This document shows positions 11,096 through 18,956 of a stretch of 30,094 nucleotides of DNA, piece by piece (position 1 is the stretch's first letter; every line of letters starts with the position of its first letter). The notes beneath the pieces are model-generated. The model searched no databases, was not told the DNA's origin, and was given only the letters and a program-made list of their open reading frames with translations. Source of the stretch: CANKHA01 sp034668825 (lineage in GTDB: Bacteria > Pseudomonadota > Alphaproteobacteria > Rhizobiales > Xanthobacteraceae); assembly GCA_034668825.1 (NCBI GenBank), contig JAXDOR010000081.1:1-30094 (forward strand). The letters run 5' to 3'. Made by a program: the position numbers and the translations under genes.

Positions 11096-11695
11096 ATGCC
11101 CCTGCAAACCGCCCTCCGCCTCGAAAAGAAGATCCAGCACCTCGACGAGGTGCGTTTCATCCGTTCGTGGCTGGAAAAACCGCTGGCGACCGGAGCGGTG
11201 ACGCCTTCGGGCCGGGTGCTGGCGCGCACCATGGCCCGATATGTCGATCCGCAGGCGGCGGGTCCGGTGATCGAGCTTGGACCCGGCACCGGCCCTGTAA
11301 CCGAGGCCCTGGTGGCCCAGGGAGTCGATCCAGCGCGGCTGGTATTGGTCGAATTCAACCCGACCTTCTGCCGTCTGCTGCGGTCGCGCTATCCCACGGC
11401 CACTGTCGTCCAAGGCGATGCCTACGGACTGCGGCGGCTGTTGGAGAGCCTGGTGCGTCAGCCGGCTGCCGCTGTGGTGTCAGGCCTGCCGCTTTTCACC
11501 AAGCCATTGAAGACGCGCCTGCGGCTGATGTTCGATGCCTTCGCCTTGATGGCGCCAAGCGCGCCCTTCGTTCAGTTCACCTACGCCATGGTGCCGCCGA
11601 TCCCGAAAGCGCTGAGCGGCGTCAACGCCGAGGCCTCCGAGCGCATCTGGATGAACCTGCCGCCAGCGCGGGTGTGGGTGTATCGGAAGAGCTGA
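11096..11695 (+). CDS. PmtA-like phospholipid N-methyltransferase
   Basis: This is a 199-residue SAM-dependent methyltransferase with motif I VIELGPGTGPVTEAL at about residues 58-72, followed by LVEFNPTFCRLLRSRYP and a later SGLPLF. That arrangement matches the small phosphatidylethanolamine N-methyltransferase (PmtA) group, in which a conserved GLPLF/SGLPL stretch follows the nucleotide fold. PmtA converts phosphatidylethanolamine stepwise to phosphatidylcholine at the inner membrane, an important lipid in Rhizobiales. An rRNA adenine dimethylase-like fold is a weaker alternative. It lies 80 bp after dnaJ on the same strand. The exact substrate range cannot be read from sequence. Confidence 0.75.
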   Translation: MPLQTALRLEKKIQHLDEVRFIRSWLEKPLATGAVTPSGRVLARTMARYVDPQAAGPVIELGPGTGPVTEALVAQGVDPARLVLVEFNPTFCRLLRSRYPTATVVQGDAYGLRRLLESLVRQPAAAVVSGLPLFTKPLKTRLRLMFDAFALMAPSAPFVQFTYAMVPPIPKALSGVNAEASERIWMNLPPARVWVYRKS

Positions 11696-11715
11696 TTTCC
11701 CTTCGCTCTCTACCG

Positions 11716-11803
11716 TCATGGCGGGCTTGTCCCGGCCATCCACATCGTGTGTTTCTCCGCAAGAAAGTCGTGGATGCCCGGCACAAGGCCGGGCATGACG
11801 GTT
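11716..11803. repeat. Intergenic bipartite palindromic repeat (CGTCATG type)
   Basis: The outer ends CGTCATG and GCATGACG pair, and the inner CATCCAC at about 11740 pairs with GTGGATG at about 11770. Each half is itself a GC-rich hairpin (e.g. GCCCGG...CCGGGC). It fills the gap between two plus-strand genes. It has the same design as 15240-15330 and resembles 9774-9853. Confidence 0.8.
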
Positions 11804-11841
11804 TATAATAAGCTTCGTGGCCACTTATTCCGGAGCCGCCG

Positions 11842-12423
11842 GTGTTCGTGACAAAAATCCTCGTTTTGTCCGGCTCTGTTCGTGCCCAGTCGTATAACAC
11901 GCGGCTTGCGGCGCTGGCGGCGAAGGAACTCACTTTGGCGGATGCCGAGGTCTCGCGCATTTCGCTGCTGGATTACCCGCTGCCGCTCTATGATGCTGAC
12001 CAGGACATCGTCTCCGGTCCGCCGCCCAATGCGATCAAGCTCAAGCAGATGATGGCGGCGCATCGCGGCATCTTCATCACCAGTCCCGAATACAACGCCT
12101 CCATCACGCCTTTGCTGAAAAATACCATCGACTGGATTTCGCGCGTGCGCGAACGCGGCGATCAGCCTTATGCCGCTTTCCGCGGGCGCGCCTTCGCCAT
12201 CGGTGCGGCATCGACCGATGTCCTCGGCGGCGTGCGGGGCTTGCTCACCTTGCGGCAAGTGCTTGAACTTGGCTGCGGCGCTATGGTCATCCCGGAGCAG
12301 ATTGCCGTCGCCAATGCGGAACACGCCTTCGACGACATGGACAATCTCAAAGATCCGCGCGATGCCGGTGTACTTAAGGCGTTGGCGCGGCGACTCGTCG
12401 ACATGGCGCAGCAGGTGAGTTGA
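11842..12423 (+). CDS. NADPH-dependent FMN reductase-family flavoprotein
   Basis: A 193-residue flavodoxin-like protein of the NADPH-dependent FMN reductase family (ChrR/azoreductase-like). The FMN phosphate loop is LSGSVRAQSYNTRL (about 9-22), and the second binding loop is ITSPEYNASITPLLKN (about 79-94) followed by DWISR. Such enzymes reduce quinones, azo dyes or metals in vitro; the native substrate here is unknown. The GTG at 11842 follows CGGAG at 11831; a second GTG at 11848 is possible. It ends 13 bp before pyrF and seems to head the pyrF-DUF1330-dapB-gpmA run. Confidence 0.85.
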   Translation: MFVTKILVLSGSVRAQSYNTRLAALAAKELTLADAEVSRISLLDYPLPLYDADQDIVSGPPPNAIKLKQMMAAHRGIFITSPEYNASITPLLKNTIDWISRVRERGDQPYAAFRGRAFAIGAASTDVLGGVRGLLTLRQVLELGCGAMVIPEQIAVANAEHAFDDMDNLKDPRDAGVLKALARRLVDMAQQVS

Positions 12424-12436
12424 CGGAGGGGATGCG

Positions 12437-13141
12437 GTGATATTGGACCCGCGGGATCGGCTAATCCTTGCTCTAGACGTTCCGACGGTAGCCGCCGCGG
12501 AGGCGATGGTTGATCGCGTTGGCGATTCCGTTGGCGTCTGCAAGATCGGTTATCAGCTTGCTTACGCCGGAGGCTTGCCATTGGCCGAATCCCTAGCCCG
12601 CGCGGGCAAGCGCGTCTTCCTCGACTTGAAGCTGCACGATATCGGTAACACGGTCGCCAAAGGCGTCGAGAGCGTGGCACGGATAGGCGCGAGTTTTCTC
12701 ACCGTGCATGCCTATCCGCAGACGATGAAAGCGGCGGTCGAAGCCAAGGCTGGTTCCAAATTGAAAATCCTCGCTGTGACCGTGCTCACCTCCTACGACG
12801 ACGCCGATCTGGCCGCGGCCGGCTATGAGCTGACCGTGAGCGAACTCGTCGCGGCGCGCGCGGAACAGGCGCGCGACATCGGCGTCGATGGCATCGTCTG
12901 CTCGGCCGAAGAAGCCGCGATGCTGCGGCCCGTCATCGGTGCCGGCATGGCGCTGGTGACGCCGGGCATCCGCCCGGCCGGTGCCGCAACCGGCGATCAG
13001 AAGCGGATCATGACGCCGGCGGCGGCGATCGAGGCGGGAGCGGACTATCTTGTGGTCGGCCGGCCGATCCTCGAAGCCGCCGATCCGAAGGCGGCGGCGG
13101 ACGCCATCGTCGCCGAGATCGCCCGCGCGCGGCCACGCTAG
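12437..13141 (+). CDS. pyrF: Orotidine 5'-phosphate decarboxylase
   Basis: PyrF decarboxylates OMP to UMP, the last step of pyrimidine synthesis. The 234-residue TIM barrel has the catalytic DLKLHDIGNT motif at about 63-72, with its Asp-Lys-Asp set intact. It starts with LILALDVPT and ends with VTPGIRP and DYLVVGRPIL, the phosphate-binding loops. The GTG start at 12437 has GGAGGGG upstream. It is 13 bp after the flavoprotein and 9 bp before the DUF1330 gene, so the genes are likely cotranscribed. Confidence 0.97.
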   Translation: MILDPRDRLILALDVPTVAAAEAMVDRVGDSVGVCKIGYQLAYAGGLPLAESLARAGKRVFLDLKLHDIGNTVAKGVESVARIGASFLTVHAYPQTMKAAVEAKAGSKLKILAVTVLTSYDDADLAAAGYELTVSELVAARAEQARDIGVDGIVCSAEEAAMLRPVIGAGMALVTPGIRPAGAATGDQKRIMTPAAAIEAGADYLVVGRPILEAADPKAAADAIVAEIARARPR

Positions 13142-13150
13142 AGGAGAGGC

Positions 13151-13456
13151 ATGGCGAAGAAGGGATATTGGATCGTGCGCGCCGACGTCACCGATCCGGA
13201 AGGATACAAGGCCTATGTGGCGGCGGACATGGCGGCAATCGGCAAGCACGGCGGCCGCTTCCTGGTGCGTGGCGGCGGCTTTGAGTTGATGGAAGGGTCG
13301 GGCCGCTCACGCAGCATGGTGATCGAATTCCCTAGCTACGAGGCGGCGCTGGCCTGCTACCGCTCGCCGGAATATCAAGCCGCCGCCGTGCTGCGGAAAG
13401 GCAAGGCAGAATTCGACCTCATCGTCATAGAAGGCTACGACGGCCCGCAGCCGTAA
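13151..13456 (+). CDS. DUF1330 family protein
   Basis: A 101-residue protein with the DUF1330 (dimeric alpha-beta barrel) pattern: KGYWIVRADVTDPEGYKAYVAA at the N-terminus (read here in parts), GGRFLVRGGGFELMEG in the middle, and IEFPSYEAALACYRSPEYQAA near the end, then LIVIEGYDG. Members are common in alphaproteobacteria; their function is not known. The start has GAGGAG upstream. It is 9 bp after pyrF and 76 bp before dapB. Confidence 0.85.
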   Translation: MAKKGYWIVRADVTDPEGYKAYVAADMAAIGKHGGRFLVRGGGFELMEGSGRSRSMVIEFPSYEAALACYRSPEYQAAAVLRKGKAEFDLIVIEGYDGPQP

Positions 13457-13532
13457 CGACATTTGTCGGAGGCGAGCCGCCTTCCCTTCCAAATGCCACC
13501 CCGTTATACCCGCCTCATCGAGGGATTGATCG

Positions 13533-14348
13533 ATGTCCGAGATGCGGCTGATCGTGGCCGGCGCCGGTGGGCGCATGGGGCGCACGCTGGTCAAGGCGAT
13601 TGCCGAGATCCAAGGCCTGACTCTGACCGGAGCGCTGGAAGACGCCCGCTCGCCGCTGATCGGGCAGGATTCCGGCGTGCTTGCCGGACTTGAGGCTAAC
13701 GGCATCAAGCTGGCTGCCGATCCGAAAGTGCTAATGGGCAAGGCGGATGGCATCATCGACTTCACCGTGCCACAAGCGACCGTCGCCTTGGCAGCGTTGG
13801 CCGCCGAAGCCGGCCTGGTCCATGTCATTGGTACCACGGGGCTTGCGGCCGCTGACGAAGCGAAGATCAAGGACGCGGCGAAGCGCGCCATCATCGTCAA
13901 GTCCGGCAACATGAGCCTCGGCGTCAATCTGCTCGCCGCGCTGGTCAAGCGCGTGGCGAAGACACTCGACCAGGAATTCGACATCGAGATCCTCGAAATG
14001 CATCACAACAAGAAAGTCGATGCACCGTCCGGCACTGCGTTGCTGCTTGGACAGGCGGCGGCGGAAGGACGCGGTACTGATCTCGTGACGTCATCGGCGC
14101 GGGGGCGTGACGGCCATACTGGCGTGCGCAAGCCGGGCGACATCGGCTTTGCCGCATTGCGCGGCGGCAGCGTGGTCGGCGAGCATAGCGTGATCTTTGC
14201 CGGTCCTGCCGAGCGCATCGAACTTACGCACAAGGCCGAGGATCGCATGATCTTTGCGCGCGGCGCGCTCAAGGCCGCGCTGTGGGCGCGCGGACAGAGG
14301 CCCGGCCTTTATTCGATGGCTGACGTGCTGGGTCTCGGCAACATTTGA
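13533..14348 (+). CDS. dapB: 4-hydroxy-tetrahydrodipicolinate reductase
   Basis: DapB reduces 4-hydroxy-tetrahydrodipicolinate with NAD(P)H in lysine and diaminopimelate synthesis, feeding peptidoglycan. The 271-residue protein starts with the dinucleotide fold IVAGAGGRMGRTLV (7-20) and has DFTVP, GTTGL and the catalytic EMHHNKKVDAPSGTA at 155-169 with His157/158 and Lys161. The C-terminal RIELTHKAEDRMIFARGAL is typical. The gene is intact and lies in the plus-strand run between DUF1330 and the small membrane protein. Confidence 0.97.
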   Translation: MSEMRLIVAGAGGRMGRTLVKAIAEIQGLTLTGALEDARSPLIGQDSGVLAGLEANGIKLAADPKVLMGKADGIIDFTVPQATVALAALAAEAGLVHVIGTTGLAAADEAKIKDAAKRAIIVKSGNMSLGVNLLAALVKRVAKTLDQEFDIEILEMHHNKKVDAPSGTALLLGQAAAEGRGTDLVTSSARGRDGHTGVRKPGDIGFAALRGGSVVGEHSVIFAGPAERIELTHKAEDRMIFARGALKAALWARGQRPGLYSMADVLGLGNI

Positions 14349-14360
14349 GAGGAATCGCCG

Positions 14361-14600
14361 GTGGCAAATGAAAACAGGCCAAGGCTCGGTTTCGGGGGTG
14401 TTGCGACACTCGCCGGCATGGCGATCTTTGCGCTGTTTGTGGCTTTCGTTGTCGGCCCGATGATTTCACAGTCGAGCGGCGTGGCTGACGAAAAGGTATC
14501 TTTCATCCTCGGCGGAATCTTTTTCCTCGTCGCAGTCGTCTGCTATTCGGCGGCGAAACCCATGACCAAGAAAAATTCAGAGGACACCAAGAATGTCTGA
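14361..14600 (+). CDS. Small two-helix membrane protein, unknown function
   Basis: A 79-residue protein with two predicted membrane segments: LAGMAIFALFVAFVVGPMI (about 17-35) and FILGGIFFLVAVVCYSAA (about 48-65), ending in a charged tail. The GTG start at 14361 has GAGAGGAA upstream. It lies 12 bp after dapB and overlaps the start of gpmA by 8 bp, so it is likely translated together with gpmA. I do not recognise a family. The overlap and coding-like composition argue that it is real. Confidence 0.65.
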   Translation: MANENRPRLGFGGVATLAGMAIFALFVAFVVGPMISQSSGVADEKVSFILGGIFFLVAVVCYSAAKPMTKKNSEDTKNV

Positions 14601-15216
14601 TCGCCTTCTTGTACTCGTGCGTCATGGTCAGAGCGCGTGGAACCTGACCAATCTGTTCACCGGCTGGCGAGACGTCGACCTCACCGATCAGGGCATTGCC
14701 GAAGCCAAGGCGGCCGGGCGCAAGCTCGTCGGTCAAAACATCCGCTTCGACGTGGGCTTCACTTCGGCGCTCAAGCGAGCGCAGCGCACGCTCGATCTGA
14801 TGCTGGAGGAGATGGGACAAACGAATGTGCCGGTGTTCAAGGACGCGGCGCTGAATGAGCGCGACTACGGCGACCTATCGGGCCTTAACAAGGACGACGC
14901 GCGCGAGAAATGGGGCGACGAGCAGGTGCATCTCTGGCGCCGCTCCTATGACGTGCCGCCGCCCGGCGGCGAGAGCCTGCGCGACACCGCGGCCCGCGTG
15001 CTGCCCTATTACGTCCAGGAAATTTTGCCACGGGTGTTGCGCGGCGAGCATGTGCTCGTCTCCGCCCACGGCAATTCGCTCCGCGCATTGGTCATGGTGC
15101 TGGAAAAGCTGGGACCGGACGGTATCATCGAGCGCGAGCTAAATACCGGCGTGCCGATCCTCTATCGCCTCAATGCCGATGCGACGGTGGCGTCAAAGGT
15201 GGATATGGCGGGGTGA
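14593..15216 (+). CDS. gpmA: 2,3-bisphosphoglycerate-dependent phosphoglycerate mutase
   Basis: GpmA interconverts 3- and 2-phosphoglycerate in glycolysis and gluconeogenesis. The 207-residue form is the short type found in many alphaproteobacteria. The catalytic LVRHGQSAWN has phospho-His at residue 11; FTGWRDVDLT, ALNERDYG, PPPGGESLRDTA and the second His in VSAHGNSLRA are all present. It is the last gene of the plus-strand group and overlaps the small membrane protein. A palindromic repeat follows it. Confidence 0.96.
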   Translation: MSDRLLVLVRHGQSAWNLTNLFTGWRDVDLTDQGIAEAKAAGRKLVGQNIRFDVGFTSALKRAQRTLDLMLEEMGQTNVPVFKDAALNERDYGDLSGLNKDDAREKWGDEQVHLWRRSYDVPPPGGESLRDTAARVLPYYVQEILPRVLRGEHVLVSAHGNSLRALVMVLEKLGPDGIIERELNTGVPILYRLNADATVASKVDMAG

Positions 15217-15239
15217 GGTGTGAACGCTGGTGCCCATTC

Positions 15240-15330
15240 GTCGTCATGGCCGGGCTCGTCCCGGCCATGACGTCTTTGGTTGAGGTTACGTAAGACGTGG
15301 ATGCCCGCAACAAGTGCGGGCATGACGATT
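15240..15330. repeat. Intergenic bipartite palindromic repeat (CGTCATG type)
   Basis: CGTCATGGCCGGG opens the element, with CCCGGCCATGACG as its direct partner, so the left half is a perfect hairpin around CTCGT. The right half pairs GATGCCCGC with GCGGGCATG around a short loop, ending in CATGACG. It lies between convergent gpmA and the Ada-like gene, where it could also end transcription. Confidence 0.8.
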
Positions 15331-15334
15331 CCAA

Positions 15335-16225
15335 CTATGGCGCTCCCACTCGTCCCGCTTCCCATCCCAGCATGGCGCGCTTGCGGGTGATGCCCCAGTG
15401 ATAGCCGGTGATGTCGCCGGACTTTCCGATCACGCGATGGCACGGCACGACGAAGCACACCGGGTTTTTGCCGACAGCGGCGCCGACAGCGCGCGCGGCC
15501 TTGGACGTGCAGACTTTCGTGGCGATGTCTGAATAGGTCGTGGCGCGGCCCAAGGGGATGCGCATCAAGGTCTCCCACACCCGTACCTCGAAATCGGTGC
15601 CAATCAGGACGACGCGCAGCGGCTGTTCCGGCCGCCACAGCTTTGAATCAAAAATGCGTTGTGCCAGCGGCGCCGTCATTTCCGCGTCTTCCACGTATCG
15701 AGCCTTCGGCCAGCGTGCGCGCATGTCGGCCAGCGCCGCCTGTTCCTCGCCGGGATCGGCGAAGGCAAGGCCCGCCAGCCCGCGCGGCGTCGCCATCACC
15801 AGGGCGATGCCGAAGGGCGAGGGGTGGAAACCATAGGCGATGGAGAGTCCTTCGCCGCCGGCCTTCCATTCGCCCGGCGACATCGCCTCGTGGGTGACAA
15901 AGAGATCATGTAGCCGCCCCGGACCCGAAAGCCCGACCTCATAGGAGGCGTCGAGTACGCTGGCGGAATCCCGCAACAGCGCGCGGGCATGGTCGAGCGT
16001 CAGGGCTTGCAAGAATGCTTTTGGCGTCAGCCCGGCCCACCGGGGGAACAGATGATGCAGCTCGGTGGCGGTAACGCCGCAAGCCGTTGCGATGGCGTCG
16101 ATCTCCGGCTGTGCGCGCCAGTGTTCGGAGATGAAAGCAACCGCGCGGCGTACGAGATCGTAATCTGCCGTGGCAGGGGCGGAAGCCGCCGGAGAATCAA
16201 GCTTCATAGCCGATGTTTGCAACAT
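15335..16225 (-). CDS. Ada-like fusion: AraC-type DNA-binding domain with O6-methylguanine-DNA methyltransferase
   Basis: A 296-residue repair protein. The N-terminal part is an AraC-type helix-turn-helix (about 20-115: VAFISEHW ... IATACGVTATELHHLFPRWAGLTPKAFLQ). The C-terminal half is an Ogt domain with active-site PCHRVIGKSGDITGYHWG; the Cys accepts the methyl group from O6-methylguanine in a suicide reaction. The E. coli Ada N-terminal zinc/phosphotriester domain is absent, so the methyl-triester switch of Ada is not available. The start is uncertain: ATG at 16225 or 16207, or a GTG at 16261, are in frame. It is convergent with gpmA. Confidence 0.85.
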   Translation of the reverse strand: MLQTSAMKLDSPAASAPATADYDLVRRAVAFISEHWRAQPEIDAIATACGVTATELHHLFPRWAGLTPKAFLQALTLDHARALLRDSASVLDASYEVGLSGPGRLHDLFVTHEAMSPGEWKAGGEGLSIAYGFHPSPFGIALVMATPRGLAGLAFADPGEEQAALADMRARWPKARYVEDAEMTAPLAQRIFDSKLWRPEQPLRVVLIGTDFEVRVWETLMRIPLGRATTYSDIATKVCTSKAARAVGAAVGKNPVCFVVPCHRVIGKSGDITGYHWGITRKRAMLGWEAGRVGAP

Positions 16226-16283
16226 AGGTCGTAGATAGACCTCTCTAACGCCCGCCACCACCCGATTCCTGCAGCGTCGTTGT

Positions 16284-16381
16284 CATCCCGGACAGCCCGA
16301 AGGGCTGAGCCGGAATCCAACTTGAGTGCCGAAACGCATGGGTCCCGGCTCTCCGCTTCGCTCCGGCCGGGATGACAGTCG
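16284..16381. repeat. Intergenic palindromic repeat (GTCATCCCGG type)
   Basis: GTCATCCCGG at the left pairs with CCGGGATGAC at the right. Inside, AGCCCGAAGGGCT is a small hairpin and GGCTCTCCGCTTCGCTCCGGCC another. It differs in sequence from the CGTCATGGCCGGG elements, so it is a second family. It lies between two minus-strand genes. Confidence 0.75.
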
Positions 16382-16385
16382 AGAT

Positions 16386-16901
16386 TCAGTCGCTCGCCAA
16401 CGTCCGCGTCGGCCCGCGCCTTGCCTCGCCAAGCGCATGGCTCAGCGCCTGTGCGAAACTTTCCTTTTCCTTAGGCCCGAGAAAGCCCGCGATTGCCAGC
16501 CGCCGTCCGCGCGACACCAGGAACAGCCGCTCGATCCCAAACTCCTTGTGCTCGTCGCGGTGGAGCCGCGCCCACAGCGGATTGAGCGTCCATTCGCGCA
16601 CGCGACCACGAGCGCTCACCTTGCGCACCGTGAGTTCGGACGCGGTGACCGTCACTTCCTCATAAGCGTTGGCGGCGCGGTAATTAATACGGAAGGCGAG
16701 ATAAAGCAGGAGCACATCGAGACCGAAAAAGCCGAACACCGGCCAAGCACCGGCGAGCAGGAATACCATTCCGGCGACGAAACTCACGCCGCCCATCAGG
16801 CACATCAAGATGATGAATCCGGCCTGGCCGAGCGAACGGTGCGGCGTGATCACAGCCGAGAAGATCGTGGGTTCGAGCGCGTGCATGTTGTCCGCATTCA
16901 T
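16386..16901 (-). CDS. DUF2244 family integral membrane protein
   Basis: A 171-residue protein with two membrane segments, FIILMCLMGGVSFVAGMVFL and PVFGFFGLDVLLLYLAF, then a cytoplasmic domain with ANAYEEVTVTASELTVRKV, a tryptophan-rich WTLNPLWARL and a basic SRGRRLAIAGFL stretch. This is the DUF2244 layout. The function is unknown. I choose ATG at 16901; longer frames reach into nth. Its start is only 21 bp from that of nth on the opposite strand. Confidence 0.8.
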   Translation of the reverse strand: MNADNMHALEPTIFSAVITPHRSLGQAGFIILMCLMGGVSFVAGMVFLLAGAWPVFGFFGLDVLLLYLAFRINYRAANAYEEVTVTASELTVRKVSARGRVREWTLNPLWARLHRDEHKEFGIERLFLVSRGRRLAIAGFLGPKEKESFAQALSHALGEARRGPTRTLASD

Positions 16902-16922
16902 GCGTGTCACTATACCGGAAAG

Positions 16923-17684
16923 ATGGCGCGACGGACGACCCAGCAGAGCCTGAAGAAAGCCGGCAAAGGAACCGCGGCGAAGATCAAGAGTCCGCCAAAG
17001 CGATTCAAGGCGGACGTCAAGGCGGCATACGGCGCGCTGCCGCAATGGACCAATGCCGAGATCGAGGAGGCGTTCCGCCGCTTCCGGGCGGCGGTGCCGG
17101 AACCGAAGGGCGAGCTACAGCATATCAACCCGTTCACGCTGCTGGTTGCGGTGGTACTGTCAGCACAAGCGACCGATGCGGGCGTCAACAAGGCAACGCC
17201 CGCGTTGTTCAAGGCGGCGGACACGCCGGAAAAAATGGCGAAGCTCGGCGAGGCGCGCGTGCGCGACTTGATCAAGACCATCGGCCTCTACCGCACCAAG
17301 GCCAAGAACGTCATCGGGCTCTCGCAAATGTTGATCGCGGAGCATGGCGGCAAGGTCCCGCACGATCGTGAAGCGTTGGAAGCGCTGCCCGGCGTTGGCC
17401 GCAAGACTGCGAATGTCGTGCTCAACATCGCCTTCGGCGAGCCGGCAATTGCCGTGGACACCCACATCTTCCGCATCGGCAACCGCACCGGCCTGGCTAC
17501 CGGCAAGACGCCGTTCGAGGTGGAGGAGAAGCTCAACAAAGTGGTGCCGGATAAATATAAATTGCACGCCCACCACTGGCTGATCCTGCACGGGCGCTAT
17601 GTCTGCGTCGCGCGAAGGCCTTTATGTGAGAAATGCATCATCGCCGACCTATGCAAGTGGCCGGGAAAGACGACCGCCGCTTAA
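16923..17684 (+). CDS. nth: Endonuclease III (DNA glycosylase/AP lyase)
   Basis: Nth removes oxidised pyrimidines from DNA and cuts the abasic site. The protein is 253 residues with a basic N-terminal extension of about 35. The helix-hairpin-helix is LPGVGRKTANVVL (155-167), with the catalytic Lys at 161 and Asp at 179 in VDTHIFRI. The iron-sulfur cluster is complete, with Cys228, 235, 238 and 244 (Cx6Cx2Cx5C). The ATG at 16923 is chosen because upstream in-frame codons run through the divergent DUF2244 gene. Promoter signals must lie in the 21-bp gap or inside DUF2244. Confidence 0.95.
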   Translation: MARRTTQQSLKKAGKGTAAKIKSPPKRFKADVKAAYGALPQWTNAEIEEAFRRFRAAVPEPKGELQHINPFTLLVAVVLSAQATDAGVNKATPALFKAADTPEKMAKLGEARVRDLIKTIGLYRTKAKNVIGLSQMLIAEHGGKVPHDREALEALPGVGRKTANVVLNIAFGEPAIAVDTHIFRIGNRTGLATGKTPFEVEEKLNKVVPDKYKLHAHHWLILHGRYVCVARRPLCEKCIIADLCKWPGKTTAA

Positions 17685-17738
17685 AGAGTTGGAATAAATG
17701 TACGGACCATGCTTGCGAAATCCAACGCCGGAGAAGGT

Positions 17739-18929
17739 ATGAGCGCCGGCGGCCGGATTGGCGTTGCTGGACGGGGTCTCGCTTGGCTACGCCGCCTACG
17801 TCATGCTTGGTCGGCGCCGCCTGCTTCGGCCGCCGTCGAAGTTCCCCGGTCAGCTCCTGCAATCTCGCAGTCCGTCGATTCCTTGATTGGCGCTTTGCCC
17901 ATTGCGGCAATCGCGCTCGATCGCACCGCTCGCGTGCTGGCATTCAACACCGCGGCGAGTGATATCGCCCCAGCCTTGCGATTAGGCGAGTCGGCTCTGA
18001 TTGCATTACGCACGCCCGAGCTAATCGATGCCATCCGCCGGGCGGCGGCGAGCGGTGAAGCGCAACGCGTGGAATATGTGGAGCGCGTTCCGCTTGACCG
18101 CTGGTTCGAAGTTTTTGTCACGCCTGTACAGCCTGGCGTAGGCGCGTCCGCTGACCGCTTCGATCTCCTCTTGGTGACGTTCAATGATCTCACGCCGCTC
18201 CGGCGGGTCGAAGAAATGCGCGCCGACTTCGTCGCCAATGCAAGCCATGAGTTGCGTACGCCACTCGCCGCGCTGTCGGGCTTCATCGACACGCTGCAAG
18301 GCCCGGCCCGCGATGACGCACCGGCGCGGCAGCGCTTCCTTCCCATTATGCAGGCGCAAGCGACGCGCATGGCGCGCCTGATCGACGATTTGTTGTCGCT
18401 GTCACGCATCGAGCTCAACGCGCATCTGCGTCCGCAGACGCCGATTGAACTCGTGCCGATCGTCGGCCAAGTGGCCGATGGCCTGGAGACGCTGGCGCGC
18501 GACCGCCACGTGAAGGTTCTTATCAATGCGCCGGACGCACCTCTCATCGTATTGGGCGACCGTGATGAATTGCTCCGCGTCTTCGAGAATCTTGTCGAGA
18601 ACGCGTTGAAATATGGCGCGTCGGGCAAACGCATCGAAATCAACTTCACCCGCGGCGAAACGCCGGACGGCTTGCCCGAAGCGCGCGTCGCGGTGCGTGA
18701 CTTTGGGCCGGGCATTGCGCCCGAGCATCTGCCGCGCCTGACCGAGCGATTTTATCGCGTGGACGTCGCCGACAGCCGCGCTCAGGGCGGCACCGGATTG
18801 GGCTTGGCGCTGGCCAAGCATATTCTCAATCGGCATCGGGGCCGGCTCTCGATTGCCAGCGTGCCGGGAGCGGGGGCAACTTTCACCGTGCACCTGCCTG
18901 TCCCCAGGTCAGATTTCCCTCCTTCCTGA
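17739..18929 (+). CDS. phoR: Phosphate regulon sensor kinase PhoR (no membrane segment seen)
   Basis: PhoR phosphorylates PhoB when phosphate is short. The 396-residue frame has a PAS-like region (about 46-150, ALPIAAIALDRTARVLAFN), then HisKA with ASHELRTPL (His170) and a HATPase with VENALKYGA, DFGPGI and GGTGLGLAL. The start at 17739 has GGAG 5 nt upstream. Oddly, the N-terminus (1-45) is Arg/Ala/Pro-rich with no membrane helix, whereas PhoR proteins usually have one or two. Another frame over 17743-17883 encodes a hydrophobic stretch followed by RRR, with higher GC at third positions, suggesting a pair of frameshifts or true loss of the anchor. It heads the pst-pho cluster. Confidence 0.9.
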   Translation: MSAGGRIGVAGRGLAWLRRLRHAWSAPPASAAVEVPRSAPAISQSVDSLIGALPIAAIALDRTARVLAFNTAASDIAPALRLGESALIALRTPELIDAIRRAAASGEAQRVEYVERVPLDRWFEVFVTPVQPGVGASADRFDLLLVTFNDLTPLRRVEEMRADFVANASHELRTPLAALSGFIDTLQGPARDDAPARQRFLPIMQAQATRMARLIDDLLSLSRIELNAHLRPQTPIELVPIVGQVADGLETLARDRHVKVLINAPDAPLIVLGDRDELLRVFENLVENALKYGASGKRIEINFTRGETPDGLPEARVAVRDFGPGIAPEHLPRLTERFYRVDVADSRAQGGTGLGLALAKHILNRHRGRLSIASVPGAGATFTVHLPVPRSDFPPS

Positions 18930-18956
18930 ATAGTCTTACATTCTCAATCGGTTGGG

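Noticed and set aside
16326..16922. Upstream extension of nth by 199 codons
   Set aside because: It runs through the DUF2244 gene antisense and lacks any domain; the normal Nth starts at 16923.
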